From NCBI GenBank assembly GCA_014377155.1, contig JACMQD010000076.1, positions 1-21,120 on the forward strand: a stretch of 21,120 bases of DNA. Reading direction: 5' to 3'. The notes under the pieces were generated by a model that made no database searches, had not been told where the DNA came from, and worked only from the letters and a program-made list of their open reading frames with translations. The stretch is from Herminiimonas sp. (lineage in GTDB: Bacteria > Pseudomonadota > Gammaproteobacteria > Burkholderiales > Burkholderiaceae). Made by a program: the position numbers and the translations under genes. Shown here in pieces: positions 1 through 7,318 of the stretch; positions within the stretch are counted from its first letter, which is position 1, and each line of letters begins with the position of its first letter.

Positions 1-19
1 ATATTGCGGGCGAAACTTC

Positions 20-27
20 CCCAACCC
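20..27. repeat. Candidate IS terminal inverted repeat, left copy
   Basis: CCCAACCC lies 84 bases beyond the transposase stop and is the reverse complement of GGGTTGGG at 1609-1616. It sits inside a small local hairpin (TCCCCA at 18-23 and TGGGGA further right), which could explain the sequence independently. With only 8 matching bases this is a weak call. Confidence 0.25.
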
Positions 28-111
28 AAGCGAAGTGGGGATGAGTAAAGCGATGTAAGAGTTGACAGTTGGGTGTAGCGGTCAATTCTCGACAGACCGG
101 ACGTGCCCAGG

Positions 112-1503
112 CTAGGACGAGTTGAAGATCTTGGCCGGCGTTGGCAGATACAGTCGCTCGGTCAGTGTTTGGAGCAGATGTTTAACCGCGCACGCGCTTG
201 GAAGATGCAGGACGATTTTGTTTTTGTACTGCCTGACTTGCACGGCGATTTTAAACAGCTTTGCAATCACCGTCGATGGCTGCGCCTGCGACAGCGCAGT
301 GTGTCGCAATGCCTCGGTGCGCAGTTGCTGGTGCAAGATATAGGCAGCGGCATGTAGCAGCAAACGCATACAGTTCGCGAGAAAGCTGGTGCAGGAGGTG
401 CGGTCGGCGGCCAGATCGTCCTTGAGATATTTGATGTAGTTTTCGGCCTGCCCGCGTGCGCAGTAAATTTCTTCATACAGCGTACCGGCATCGAGTCCGG
501 GTAGCGAGGTCACGATGAAGCGCGTGTTCTCACCGAGCGCCATGACTTCGGCCTTCAACAGTACGCGCCACGCCTTAGGCCACGAGCGTGCCTGATACGT
601 AAATTCGTCAAACAGGCGCACGGCGTTCGGCACCACGTCGTGCATTTGCGCCGCCACCCACAGGTCGATGGCGCGTAACTTGGTTGACTCCGCCATCGCG
701 TGCAATTTGACGTTACAGGAGAAACCGAAGATGAAGTCGATGTTCGGCATGCTGTCAATCAGGCCCATCAATTCGGGACCACTGAAGTGACCATCGCCAC
801 GCACGAGAATGTGGGTGTCGGGGAAATGGTGGCGAATGCGTTTCAGAACGCGCCGCATGATCATCGCGTTCTCGTCGCCAAATGGTCGCTTGCCGGGCCG
901 CAGCACGGCCGCGATCAAGGCGCCCGACTGGCCATCGAAGATCATCAGGGGCAGGTAGCAGGTCGATCCATAGTGGTGGTTATAGAACGCCAGTGGCTGC
1001 TGGCCGTAGCACGCATCCTCGGAGTGGTCCAGGTCGAGAACCAGGCTCTTTGGCGCACTCGCAAAGCTGACAATGAACTGTTCGACGAGTGCCTCGCTGA
1101 CACGGTAAATGTCCTGGCGGCTGGCCGCATGCTCGAAGCGCGAGATCGTCGCCCCCGACGCCAGTGCGGCGGCATCGTCGAACGGCAAGCGGGCCGCGCC
1201 AAGCTTGAACATCGGATCGTGGCGCAGGCTGTTCGAGTCGTTGCCGTCCTCGTAGCCGCAGCCAATTTAGTAGATGCGCTGCGTCAGAATATCGTGATAC
1301 GAATGGTTGACGTAACTCTGATGGCGGCGGTCAGGCAAGGCCGCAGCGATGCGCCGGGTCAAACCAATCTGGAGATCGACGCCGCGCAACAGCACCGGAC
1401 CAAGATCGGACGATAAGCCGCCACCGGCGAAGTCGGCACGCACGCTGTGAGCGGGAATGGATGCGAAACGGAGCTGCTCTGGGGTAGAATTCATGTCGGG
1501 CAA
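112..1503 (-). pseudogene. IS1380-family transposase, interrupted by an in-frame TAA
   Basis: This would encode a DDE transposase of about 463 residues. The N-terminal part (1503 down to 1267) and the main part (ORF from 1212 down to 112) are in the same frame. They are separated only by a TAA at 1267-1269, codon 79, in the context RIY-stop-IGCGYEDGNDSNSLRHD. Relatives have Gln here, so CAA to TAA is the likely change. Catalytic motifs are visible: LVLDLDHSEDACYGQQ (first Asp), HILVRGDGHF (second Asp) and CARGQAENYIKYLKDD (Glu region). The true start may be the second Met at 1494 (MNSTPEQLRF). With the early stop the protein should be inactive unless the stop is read through. Confidence 0.85.
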
Positions 1504-1608
1504 GGTGTGTTCGTGTTGGCAGATGTGTTTCTAGATAACTCACATTTTATCAATCACTTACGGCATTCTTGCCCTTTTTTATGCAAAATTCAGGCTAATA
1601 GGCTGATC

Positions 1609-1616
1609 GGGTTGGG
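1609..1616. repeat. Candidate IS terminal inverted repeat, right copy
   Basis: GGGTTGGG is the reverse complement of CCCAACCC at 20-27. It lies about 105 bases upstream of the transposase start. The bases next to both copies do not show a matching 4-5 bp duplication, so the boundary remains tentative. Confidence 0.25.
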
Positions 1617-1676
1617 CCGGCTATGTTTGCATTAGCTATCTACAAGCAGAGCATAGTCTGCGGTGGCAACGGGTTC

Positions 1677-1705
1677 TTGATACAAGCCTTCATGACGCGT
1701 ACCAT
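1677..1705 (+). promoter_or_regulatory. Candidate sigma-70 promoter for the 1750 gene
   Basis: TTGATA at 1677-1682 (five of six -35 consensus bases) and TACCAT at 1700-1705 (four of six -10 bases) are separated by exactly 17 bases. Transcription would begin near 1712, giving a leader of about 38 bases before the ATG at 1750. The -10 is imperfect, so this is a plausible call only. Confidence 0.35.
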
Positions 1706-1749
1706 GAGGGCCAAAATCAAGATTCGCATGTCCATCGGAGAAAAATGCA

Positions 1750-2127
1750 ATGAGCCACAGTTTGACCATTGATGAATACGACGCGTTGCTGGAAGTAAGC
1801 AAACCTTCGAAGCGCGACCGCCCATCGGCATGTGTGGCGCGTAACACAAAGCGTCTTACGGGGTTGAAGTATTTTGCGTATGGTAAGGACGGTCAACTCG
1901 GGATTACCGAAAAAGGCTTGCAAACTCTGTTTTTGAAGCGCTGCATCGATGGTCTGCGCGCCGTATCGATTGATCCGCAAGTAAAACTCGATGCCGATGT
2001 AGCGACTTTTCTCGGCAAGAAAGGTCATGTAGTTGCCAACCCGGAGACCGGTGCGTTGAACATTACCCAACGCGGCTCGGAGTCGCTTGCGGATATCGAA
2101 GCCAACGGCGGGCAGCAAGGTAAGTAG
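1750..2127 (+). CDS. Conserved-looking small protein of unknown function, 125 aa
   Basis: I do not recognise a named family. The protein begins MSHSLTIDEYDALLEVSKPS and is soluble, with no signal peptide or membrane segment. Residues about 45-75 have a winged-helix-like texture (KYFAYGKDGQLGITEKGLQ followed by a basic stretch), but no DNA-binding motif can be claimed. A good Shine-Dalgarno GGAG sits 9 bases before the ATG, and a candidate promoter lies upstream. It is the only intact plus-strand gene in the window and lies between the IS element and the epimerase gene, reading towards the latter. Coding-like composition, the ribosome binding site and the promoter support a real gene. Confidence 0.7.
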   Translation: MSHSLTIDEYDALLEVSKPSKRDRPSACVARNTKRLTGLKYFAYGKDGQLGITEKGLQTLFLKRCIDGLRAVSIDPQVKLDADVATFLGKKGHVVANPETGALNITQRGSESLADIEANGGQQGK

Positions 2128-2322
2128 GGCACTCTTGCGAGCATGGGCGGCTTTGGTAAGAACTTCGCACACTCGACCGATGGTTAGGTGGCTATAGTTA
2201 GGTAGCGAAAATCGACTGTATGTTCGCGAACTATACGCGTATCGCACTATCGGGCCCGGTGGCGCAACGGCGGTATTCGCTCGCGCAGTCGTGGCGCGGC
2301 GAATCCACCTTGTCGGCAAAGG
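2128..2322. other. Intergenic gap between convergent genes
   Basis: This 195-base gap separates the plus-strand 125-aa gene from the minus-strand epimerase gene. The two genes converge here, so a terminator is expected, but I see no clear hairpin followed by a T-run on either strand. The small ORFs crossing it lack ribosome binding sites and look like chance. Confidence 0.4.
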
Positions 2323-3258
2323 CTATCCGTTTCCGAAGAACGGCATTAAAGAAAAATGCACTTTGCACTTCTCACCGGGCGCTACGATGCTGCCGCCAAC
2401 TTGCTCCTTCGGGACGTTTTTCAGGTTCAGCCAGTCGGTGCAGTTGCTTACCGCCTCGATGCAAAAGAAGTCATGCTCCGCTGGCGAGTACAGCACAAAA
2501 TAATCGAGCGGGGACGCGGCCTGCATCACGAGTCCGGTAGCCGGTCCGTCGAGGGCAGGCCAGTCGACCCGGGCACTATGCTGCCAGCCGATAAAATTGT
2601 TATCTTGAATCACCTCTGAAAGCGCCACACCGTCGCGCAAGCGAGCGAGCAACGGTGGCTGCTGGATTTCAGTTGGCATTACTTCCTCATCGCCGCCCCA
2701 CATTGCTGCGACTGCTACCGTCAGTCGTGCCGCCCGTCGGTTCGGCAGGTAGGGATGATGGCCGAGACCCAGTGGCATTGGATCGGGGCCATTATTCTTG
2801 ACTTCCATCGTTATATCGAGTCGGTCGGCCGACAATCGGTAATGCTGCGTCGCGCGAAAGGGATAGGGCCAGTCGCCGCCTGCGTAGACGAACTCGAGCA
2901 CTGCCGAATGCTCGTCGTGTTCCCGCACGTTCCATGGATGTTGCCAGCCGAAACCGTGAATCGTGTGCGGCGAGTTGCCGCGATTCGGTGGCAGGCGGAT
3001 TTCGCGGCCTTGGAAATGGGCCCTACCGTTGCGGATGCGATTGCAAAATGGTACGAGTGGAAAGCTGGCCATGCCCTCAGCGTCCCCCGAAAGCAATGCG
3101 GCATTTGTGGCTGGACGAAGCCAGTGGTGCTGACCGCGACTGGTTTCAGAGTAAAAACGGGCAATCGACCCGCCAATGCTTGGCGCCAGTTCGACTCTCA
3201 TTTTTATGTTGCTCAGTGTCAATAAAAGTCTATCAGCATAAGAAATTGGCTCCATCAC
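2323..3258 (-). CDS. Aldose 1-epimerase family protein (GalM-like)
   Basis: The family interconverts alpha and beta anomers of aldoses in the cytoplasm and feeds sugar catabolism. The protein is 311 residues, normal for the single-domain galactose-mutarotase fold. Motifs run in order: FPLVPFCNRIRNGRA (substrate-binding Asn/Arg region, about residues 66-80), a HTIHGFGWQHPW segment with the likely catalytic His, then GLGHHPYLPNR with the second active-site His. A late Glu near the C terminus (FFCIEAVSN or the EKCKVHF tail) would be the catalytic base, but I cannot assign it. GTG at 3258 or ATG at 3255 both follow an AGGGGG ribosome binding site (3265-3270), so the start is uncertain by one codon. 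It stands alone with its own promoter. Sugar specificity cannot be read from sequence. Confidence 0.88.
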   Translation of the reverse strand: MMEPISYADRLLLTLSNIKMRVELAPSIGGSIARFYSETSRGQHHWLRPATNAALLSGDAEGMASFPLVPFCNRIRNGRAHFQGREIRLPPNRGNSPHTIHGFGWQHPWNVREHDEHSAVLEFVYAGGDWPYPFRATQHYRLSADRLDITMEVKNNGPDPMPLGLGHHPYLPNRRAARLTVAVAAMWGGDEEVMPTEIQQPPLLARLRDGVALSEVIQDNNFIGWQHSARVDWPALDGPATGLVMQAASPLDYFVLYSPAEHDFFCIEAVSNCTDWLNLKNVPKEQVGGSIVAPGEKCKVHFSLMPFFGNG

Positions 3259-3285
3259 GTGATTCCCCCTCGTGTTCCATGATCA

Positions 3286-3315
3286 ATCATAGTCAATCGA
3301 CGCGCTGAATTCCAA
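3286..3315 (-). promoter_or_regulatory. Candidate sigma-70 promoter for the epimerase gene
   Basis: On the minus strand, TTGGAA (3310-3315) and TATGAT (3286-3291, five of six consensus bases) are separated by 18 bases. Transcription would start near 3279, about 21 bases before the GTG at 3258 and just ahead of the AGGGGG ribosome binding site. Confidence 0.45.
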
Positions 3316-3398
3316 TCTTCTTCGGTGTGACGCGACGGTGGTCAATGGTCGCATATCTTGGGCTCTGAGCTTCTACTGCATGAAAATTAACTTGATTT

Positions 3399-3536
3399 AT
3401 GGAAAGCGTTCCGTCGGGCGTTTTTCGGCAACCTGGAAAGGGCTACGGGCGTAACGGCACCACCCGCCGCTCGGCGCCACCCTTAACGCCTTCGGCGATC
3501 GTCTGAACCAGCGCCTGTGTGCGCGATGGAAAGCGT
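3399..3536. repeat. 11-bp direct repeats flanking a gene fragment
   Basis: ATGGAAAGCGT occurs at 3399-3409 and again at 3526-3536 in the same orientation. The 116 bases between them contain most of a possible flavodoxin-type fragment. This may be a scar of insertion or repeat-mediated deletion, or a chance repeat. Confidence 0.4.
3443..3526 (-). pseudogene. Possible flavodoxin/NADPH-dependent FMN reductase fragment
   Basis: One minus-strand frame reads TQALVQTIAEGVKGGAE, then a stop at 3443-3445. This resembles helix 1 and the following strand of WrbA-like flavodoxins, where a His-Thr-x-x-Leu-Ala-x-Ala-Ile-Ala-Glu-Gly pattern follows the phosphate-binding loop. The loop itself and the rest of the domain are missing, and there is no start codon or ribosome binding site. 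At about 26 residues a chance resemblance is possible. The decayed surroundings (3.4-5.0 kb) make a relic believable. Confidence 0.3.
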
Positions 3537-3731
3537 ACAGGTCTAAAAATTCGAGTAGACGCAAGGGCAGACGGGTAATTGTTTGACGGCAGGCGTTCCT
3601 TCAAATTTTAGATTTTGTTTGTCGGCCAGAAGCGGCGACTTAACAATTTTAAAGCGCCTGTGTCGTCGTCCAGCGGGCAGCATATTCCCACGCAAAGTAG
3701 AATAAAATCCGATTGAAATCGAGAGAAGCGC

Positions 3732-4739
3732 ATGAAACGCATCGTACTCGTTGCAGGCATTACCGGAATTGGCGGAAGCCATGTGGCTAGCGAATTGCCG
3801 GCGAACGGTTGGGAGGTCATCTGTTTGTCGCGCAAGCCACCGCAGGGTATGCCTGATGTTCAACACGTCGCAGCAAACCTGCTCGATCCTACCGCTCTAG
3901 CCATCGCTCTGGAAATATTCGCGTTAATGCAGAGCTCGTGCGCAATCTCTTTAACGCGCTGTTGTCGAAGAAAAGTGTGCGCCATGTTGCACTAAGTACT
4001 GGCCGGAAGCATTATCTCGGTCCGCTCGACACCTATGTAAGCTCTGGAACTCTTCCCGACACTCCCCTGCGGGAAAGCCAGCTGAGCTTGCCTCTTGAAA
4101 ATTTTTATTACGCTTAAGAAGAGGAGGTGTATGTAGCTGCCGAGCGCGACCGCCCGACGTGGTCGGTATATCGTCCGTATACCGTCATCGGCTTTGCAGT
4201 CGGGAACGCCATGAACCTCGGCACTACACTTGTCGTTTTATGCGACCATCTGTAAGAAAACCGGTCGGACATTTCAGTTTCCCGGTTCTGAGGCTCAGTG
4301 GAAAGGACTTTCGGACGTCACGGACGCACGCATGCTGGCCAAGCAGCTTGTGTGGGCAGCCGACAACGACGCTGCCCGGAATGAGGCCTTTGACATCATC
4401 AATGGCGACCTGTTCCGCTGGCGCTGGCTTTGGCCGAAGCTGGCCGAGTGGTTCGGTATCCAGTTGGCGGGATATAGCGAAACGGTACAGCTGCTAGAAG
4501 CAGCGTTGGTGAACGACCATGCATTGGGGTGCGAAATTGTTAATCGCTATCAGCTCGCTGATCCCGACCTAGACCGCCTTGCTTCTGCCTGGCGCACTGA
4601 CCTCGACCTAGGCAAACCACTTGAGGTAATGACCGATATGGCGAACAACCGCCGTCTCGGCTTCAGTGCTTACCAGTCAACCACCTTGGCTTTCTTCGAC
4701 CTGTTTGAGCGTCTTCGCGCTGAACGATTGACACCCTAA
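3732..4739 (+). pseudogene. Broken SDR-family reductase (progesterone 5-beta-reductase-like)
   Basis: Three reading-frame pieces together match one NAD(P)-dependent short-chain reductase of the PRISE-like group. Piece 1 (from 3732) has the Rossmann start MKRIVLVAGITGIGGSHVA and runs to LLDPTALAIAL. At about 3909-3913 the frame changes and roughly 20-30 expected residues seem lost. Piece 2 reads NIRVNAELVRNLFNALLS, KHYLGPLDTY and ENFYYA, then a TAA at 4115-4117 where relatives have Gln (active-site YYA-x-E region), then TWSVYRPYTVIGFAVGNAMN. An extra T in the TTTT run at 4236-4239 shifts the frame into piece 3, YATICKKTGRTFQFPGS to RAERLTP, ending at 4739. The gene has a GAGAG-type ribosome binding site before 3732. 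With three lesions it cannot be functional. Confidence 0.85.
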
Positions 4740-4826
4740 AACTGACGGGATACGTTTAACGTTTACTTCGTCCCGCCAACAGGCTGATTAACTGCGTTTA
4801 CCGTGGCCATTGGGGACGAAAACTAA

Positions 4827-5003
4827 TGTACTGAATTTACGGATATCAATCTTGCTACCACTTGGTTGCAACCGAGTCGTCGGATCGTCACTTCCCCGCA
4901 ACGCAACGATGCGGAAGAGATGTTGGATTATCTTCAAAGGAACCGCTTCATTTTAGAGTCATGGGAACCGAAGAGGCAGGAGCGTTTTTACATGCTTGAT
5001 TAA
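4827..5003 (+). pseudogene. Truncated GNAT (RimJ/RimL-type) acetyltransferase fragment
   Basis: The open frame after a TAA at 4824 reads RRIVTSPQRNDAEEMLDYLQ and then NRFILESWEPKRQERFYMLD before a TAA at 5001-5003. The spacing of DAEEM, the NRxxLxxWEP motif and the RFY segment is typical of the first beta strand and helix pair of RimJ/RimL N-acetyltransferases. The acetyl-CoA binding motif (Q/RxxGxG/A) and everything C-terminal are absent, and no good start codon exists. This is about one third of a normal domain. It follows the broken SDR gene by about 90 bases in the same orientation, so both may derive from one old operon. Confidence 0.55.
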
Positions 5004-5100
5004 TGTCATCACGCACTGCCTCTATGACCGAGACGATGTTGTCGCTATTAAGTGTGCCGCGACGATATTGTTATGGGGGCCGCGTGGAAACGAAGACCGC

Positions 5101-5114
5101 GTCCACGCGTGGAC
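5101..5114. repeat. Perfect 14-bp palindrome
   Basis: GTCCACGCGTGGAC is fully self-complementary and ends 7 bases beyond the stop of the binding-protein gene at 5122. No T-run follows on the minus strand, so it is not a standard terminator. A related CGTGGA sequence occurs just before it. The role is unknown. Confidence 0.5.
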
Positions 5115-5121
5115 CAACGAT

Positions 5122-6306
5122 TTATTTGCCGGTATCTTTCATGTTGGCGAACTTGTCGAATTCGACGTTATAGACTTCACCATTGATCTTCTCGACGCGC
5201 CGCACATAGACCGTCTGGACAACGTCGCGGGTCGCAGGATCGATCATGATCGGGCCGCGTGGGCTGTTGATTTTCATGCCCTTTAGCGCGGCCATCGCCT
5301 TGTCGCCGTCGATCTTGCCATTGAGCTTGCGCGATACTTCGTAAATGGCCGCCATGCCGTCGTAAGCGGCGACTGCCATGAAATTCGGGCGGCCGCCATT
5401 GGGATTGGCTTCGGCGAACTGCTTCAGGAAGGTTTTGTTTTCCGGCGAATCGTGCGCAGCCGAGTAGTGGAACGTCGTAATCACGCCGAGCGTGGCGTCG
5501 CCCATCGCCGGCAAGACATGATCGTCGGTCAGGTCGCCGGTGGCGATGACTTTAATGCCGGCTTCGGCCAGGCCGCGTTCGCGGTAGCCTTTCATGAACG
5601 CGATTCCCTGTTCGCCGGCTGGCACGAAAACGAATACCGCTTCCGGCTTGGCGTCCTTGATGCGCTGAATATAGGGAGCGAAATCGGGATTGCGCAGCGG
5701 TACGCGCACGGACTCGACGATCTGTCCGCCGCCACCGATGAAGTTGGTTTTAAAGGCGGTTTCAGCGTCGATGCCAGGGCCGTAGTCAGCTACCAACGTG
5801 ACCACGCGTTTGACGCCGTTTTTCACGGCCCAGGTTGCCATCGGGCCGGACACCTGCGGCAAGGTCATCGACACCCGCGCGATATAGTCCGACTTGGTGG
5901 TAATGACCGAAGTCGCCGCGTTCATGATGATCATCGGTTTTTTTGCCTGCTCGGCAATCGGCGCCACGGCCAGAGCTTCCGGCGTGAGGCCGAATCCGGC
6001 GAGAAAATCGACCTTGTCACGCACTACCAGCTCCTGCGCCAGACGCTTGGCTACTTCAGGTACCGGACCCGTAGTGTCCTTGATAATGATCTCGACACGC
6101 TTGCCGGCGACTTTGTCGCCATGCTGCTTCATATAGGCCTTGATACCACCTTCCATCTGCTTGCCGTAATCCGCAAAAGGACCGGAGAACGGCGCAATCA
6201 GACCGACCTTGATGGTTTCTTGCGCCTGCGCCGTAATTGCGATGAGTCCGAGCGCGCCGAGTGCGCCGAATGCGGCCAGTTGGCGGATTATTTTTTTGAT
6301 GCGCAT
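5122..6306 (-). CDS. ABC transporter periplasmic substrate-binding protein (LivJ/LivK type)
   Basis: This is a type-1 periplasmic binding protein of 394 residues that captures amino acids or related small acids for an ABC importer. A clear Sec signal peptide (KK charge, then AAFGALGALGLIAITAQA) is probably cut after residue 28. The mature start TIKVGLIAPFSGPFADYG is the family hallmark. Further markers are GIKAYMKQHG, GFGLTPEALAVAPIAEQAKK and FIQ-like lobes ending near VYVRRVEKINGEVYNVEF. The start is supported by GGAGACAG ahead of ATG 6306. It lies 154 bases downstream of kynA in the same orientation, with a candidate terminator and inverted repeats between, so it may have its own promoter. 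No permease or ATPase genes follow: decayed DNA does. The ligand is unknown. An aromatic acid or a tryptophan-related compound is an inference from context only. Confidence 0.9.
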   Translation of the reverse strand: MRIKKIIRQLAAFGALGALGLIAITAQAQETIKVGLIAPFSGPFADYGKQMEGGIKAYMKQHGDKVAGKRVEIIIKDTTGPVPEVAKRLAQELVVRDKVDFLAGFGLTPEALAVAPIAEQAKKPMIIMNAATSVITTKSDYIARVSMTLPQVSGPMATWAVKNGVKRVVTLVADYGPGIDAETAFKTNFIGGGGQIVESVRVPLRNPDFAPYIQRIKDAKPEAVFVFVPAGEQGIAFMKGYRERGLAEAGIKVIATGDLTDDHVLPAMGDATLGVITTFHYSAAHDSPENKTFLKQFAEANPNGGRPNFMAVAAYDGMAAIYEVSRKLNGKIDGDKAMAALKGMKINSPRGPIMIDPATRDVVQTVYVRRVEKINGEVYNVEFDKFANMKDTGK

Positions 6307-6373
6307 GTCTGTCTCCTGTGATCAGTTGGAACGGCTTGCGAAATCAGGCCGGCCCCGGTAATTTTTGTTGGAA

Positions 6374-6417
6374 ATCGCACCATATTGTGCTGCAAATTGT
6401 CGCCAAAAAAGTGCGAT
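6374..6417. promoter_or_regulatory. Inverted repeats ahead of the binding-protein gene
   Basis: ATCGCAC (6374-6380) and GTGCGAT (6411-6417) are perfect complements separated by 30 bases. Inside them GCAC (6377-6380) and GTGC (6387-6390) form a tighter 4-6-4 repeat. The right arm also overlaps the candidate kynA terminator stem. The arrangement could be an operator or mutually exclusive RNA hairpins upstream of the start at 6306. No binding protein can be named. Confidence 0.35.
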
Positions 6418-6441
6418 AAACAACTATGTGGGCGATTATCG
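6405..6441 (-). terminator. Candidate Rho-independent terminator after kynA
   Basis: Reading the minus strand after the kynA stop at 6461, CGATAA (6436-6441) pairs with TTATCG (6414-6419) around a 16-base loop. CAC and six T residues (6405-6410) follow. The stem is short and AT-rich, so termination may be partial. Confidence 0.35.
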
Positions 6442-6460
6442 AACGACTATTGTGATCGGT

Positions 6461-7306
6461 TCAAAGCGCCGTACGCAAGGCAAACAGTTCGGGGAACAGG
6501 ACGACATCGAGCATCTTGCGTAGATAGCTGACACCCGCCGTGCCGCCGGTGCCGGTCTTGAAACCGATGATTCGTTCGACCGTCGTGACATGCCGAAAAC
6601 GCCAGAAGCGGAATGCGGTTTCAATGTCGACCAGTTTTTCGGCGAGTTCGTACAATGCCCAAAATCGGTCCGGTTCGCGATACACCGCCAGCCACGCTTC
6701 CTTGACGGATTCGTTCAAAACGGTTGGCGCGATTCGGTCTGCGCACGTGCGATCGGCATCGATCGCAAAACCCTGGCGCGCCATCAGCAAAATCGCTTCA
6801 TCGTAGATCGATGCTGCATGAAGAGCAGCGTCGAGCCTTGCGTGGGTGGATGGCGTGACGGCATGCACACTTAGCAACGCCGCATTCTTGTTTCCCAAAA
6901 TGAATTCTATTCCGCGGTACTGCGCCGACTGAAAGCCTGACGATGTACCAAGATAGGGGCGGATCGCGGTATATTCGGGCGGCATCATCGTTGCTAGCAC
7001 ATCCCATGCATGCACCAGCTGATCCATAATACGCGCTACCCGCGCCAGCATCTTGAATGCTGGCGGCAGCGCATTGGCCTGGATGTGAGAACGGACCGCA
7101 TGCAGCTCGTGCAGCATCAGTTTCATCCAGAGCTCGCTCGTCTGGTGCTGGATGATGAACAGCATTTCATTGTGGTTGGGCGAGCGCGGATGTTGCGCTG
7201 ACAGGATCTGATCGAGCCCCAGATAATCGCTGTAGTTCATTGCTTCATTAAAATCCATTTTCGCGCCATGCCACTCTGCCGGCGCCGGCTTTTTTTCTTC
7301 AGTCAT
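6461..7306 (-). CDS. kynA: Tryptophan 2,3-dioxygenase
   Basis: This haem enzyme opens the indole ring of L-tryptophan with O2 to give N-formylkynurenine, the first step of the kynurenine pathway in the cytoplasm. The 281-residue length is typical of bacterial enzymes. Key positions match the Xanthomonas numbering with an offset of one: His54 ([10 protein letters not shown]), Tyr112 and Arg116 ([10 protein letters not shown]), axial haem ligand His239 ([17 protein letters not shown]) and Thr253 in the TGTGGT loop. The [20 protein letters not shown] stretch is a strong signature. It is the last gene of kynBUA and starts 12 bases after kynU ends. Nothing is missing, so activity is expected. Confidence 0.96.
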   Translation of the reverse strand: MTEEKKPAPAEWHGAKMDFNEAMNYSDYLGLDQILSAQHPRSPNHNEMLFIIQHQTSELWMKLMLHELHAVRSHIQANALPPAFKMLARVARIMDQLVHAWDVLATMMPPEYTAIRPYLGTSSGFQSAQYRGIEFILGNKNAALLSVHAVTPSTHARLDAALHAASIYDEAILLMARQGFAIDADRTCADRIAPTVLNESVKEAWLAVYREPDRFWALYELAEKLVDIETAFRFWRFRHVTTVERIIGFKTGTGGTAGVSYLRKMLDVVLFPELFALRTAL

Positions 7307-7318
7307 GGTCCATACCGG

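Larger units (their letters stand above)
20..1616 (-). mobile_element. IS1380-family insertion sequence, ends tentative
   Basis: The element is defined by a decayed IS1380-type transposase that fills most of it. The ends are proposed from an 8-bp inverted repeat: CCCAACCC at 20-27 and GGGTTGGG at 1609-1616. This gives about 1.6 kb, which fits the usual size of the family. The match does not extend cleanly beyond 8 bp and I found no target-site duplication beside it, so the true ends may lie elsewhere. The transposase reads leftwards. No passenger gene is present between the repeats. Confidence 0.6.

Noticed and set aside
1267..1269. Recoding of TAA as an amino acid in the transposase
   Set aside because: All other genes use TAA, TAG and TGA as normal stops, so a nonsense mutation is simpler.
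700..1416. 238-codon plus-strand ORF opposite the transposase
   Set aside because: It is a shadow of the conserved transposase frame, without a ribosome binding site or recognisable domain.
2250..2315. tRNA-like stretch (GGTGGCGCAACGG resembling a D-arm)
   Set aside because: No acceptor stem, anticodon arm or GGTTCGAATCC T-arm can be completed.
5452..6321. 289-codon plus-strand ORF antisense to the binding-protein gene
   Set aside because: It mirrors a strong coding gene in GC-rich DNA, and its translation has no recognisable motifs.
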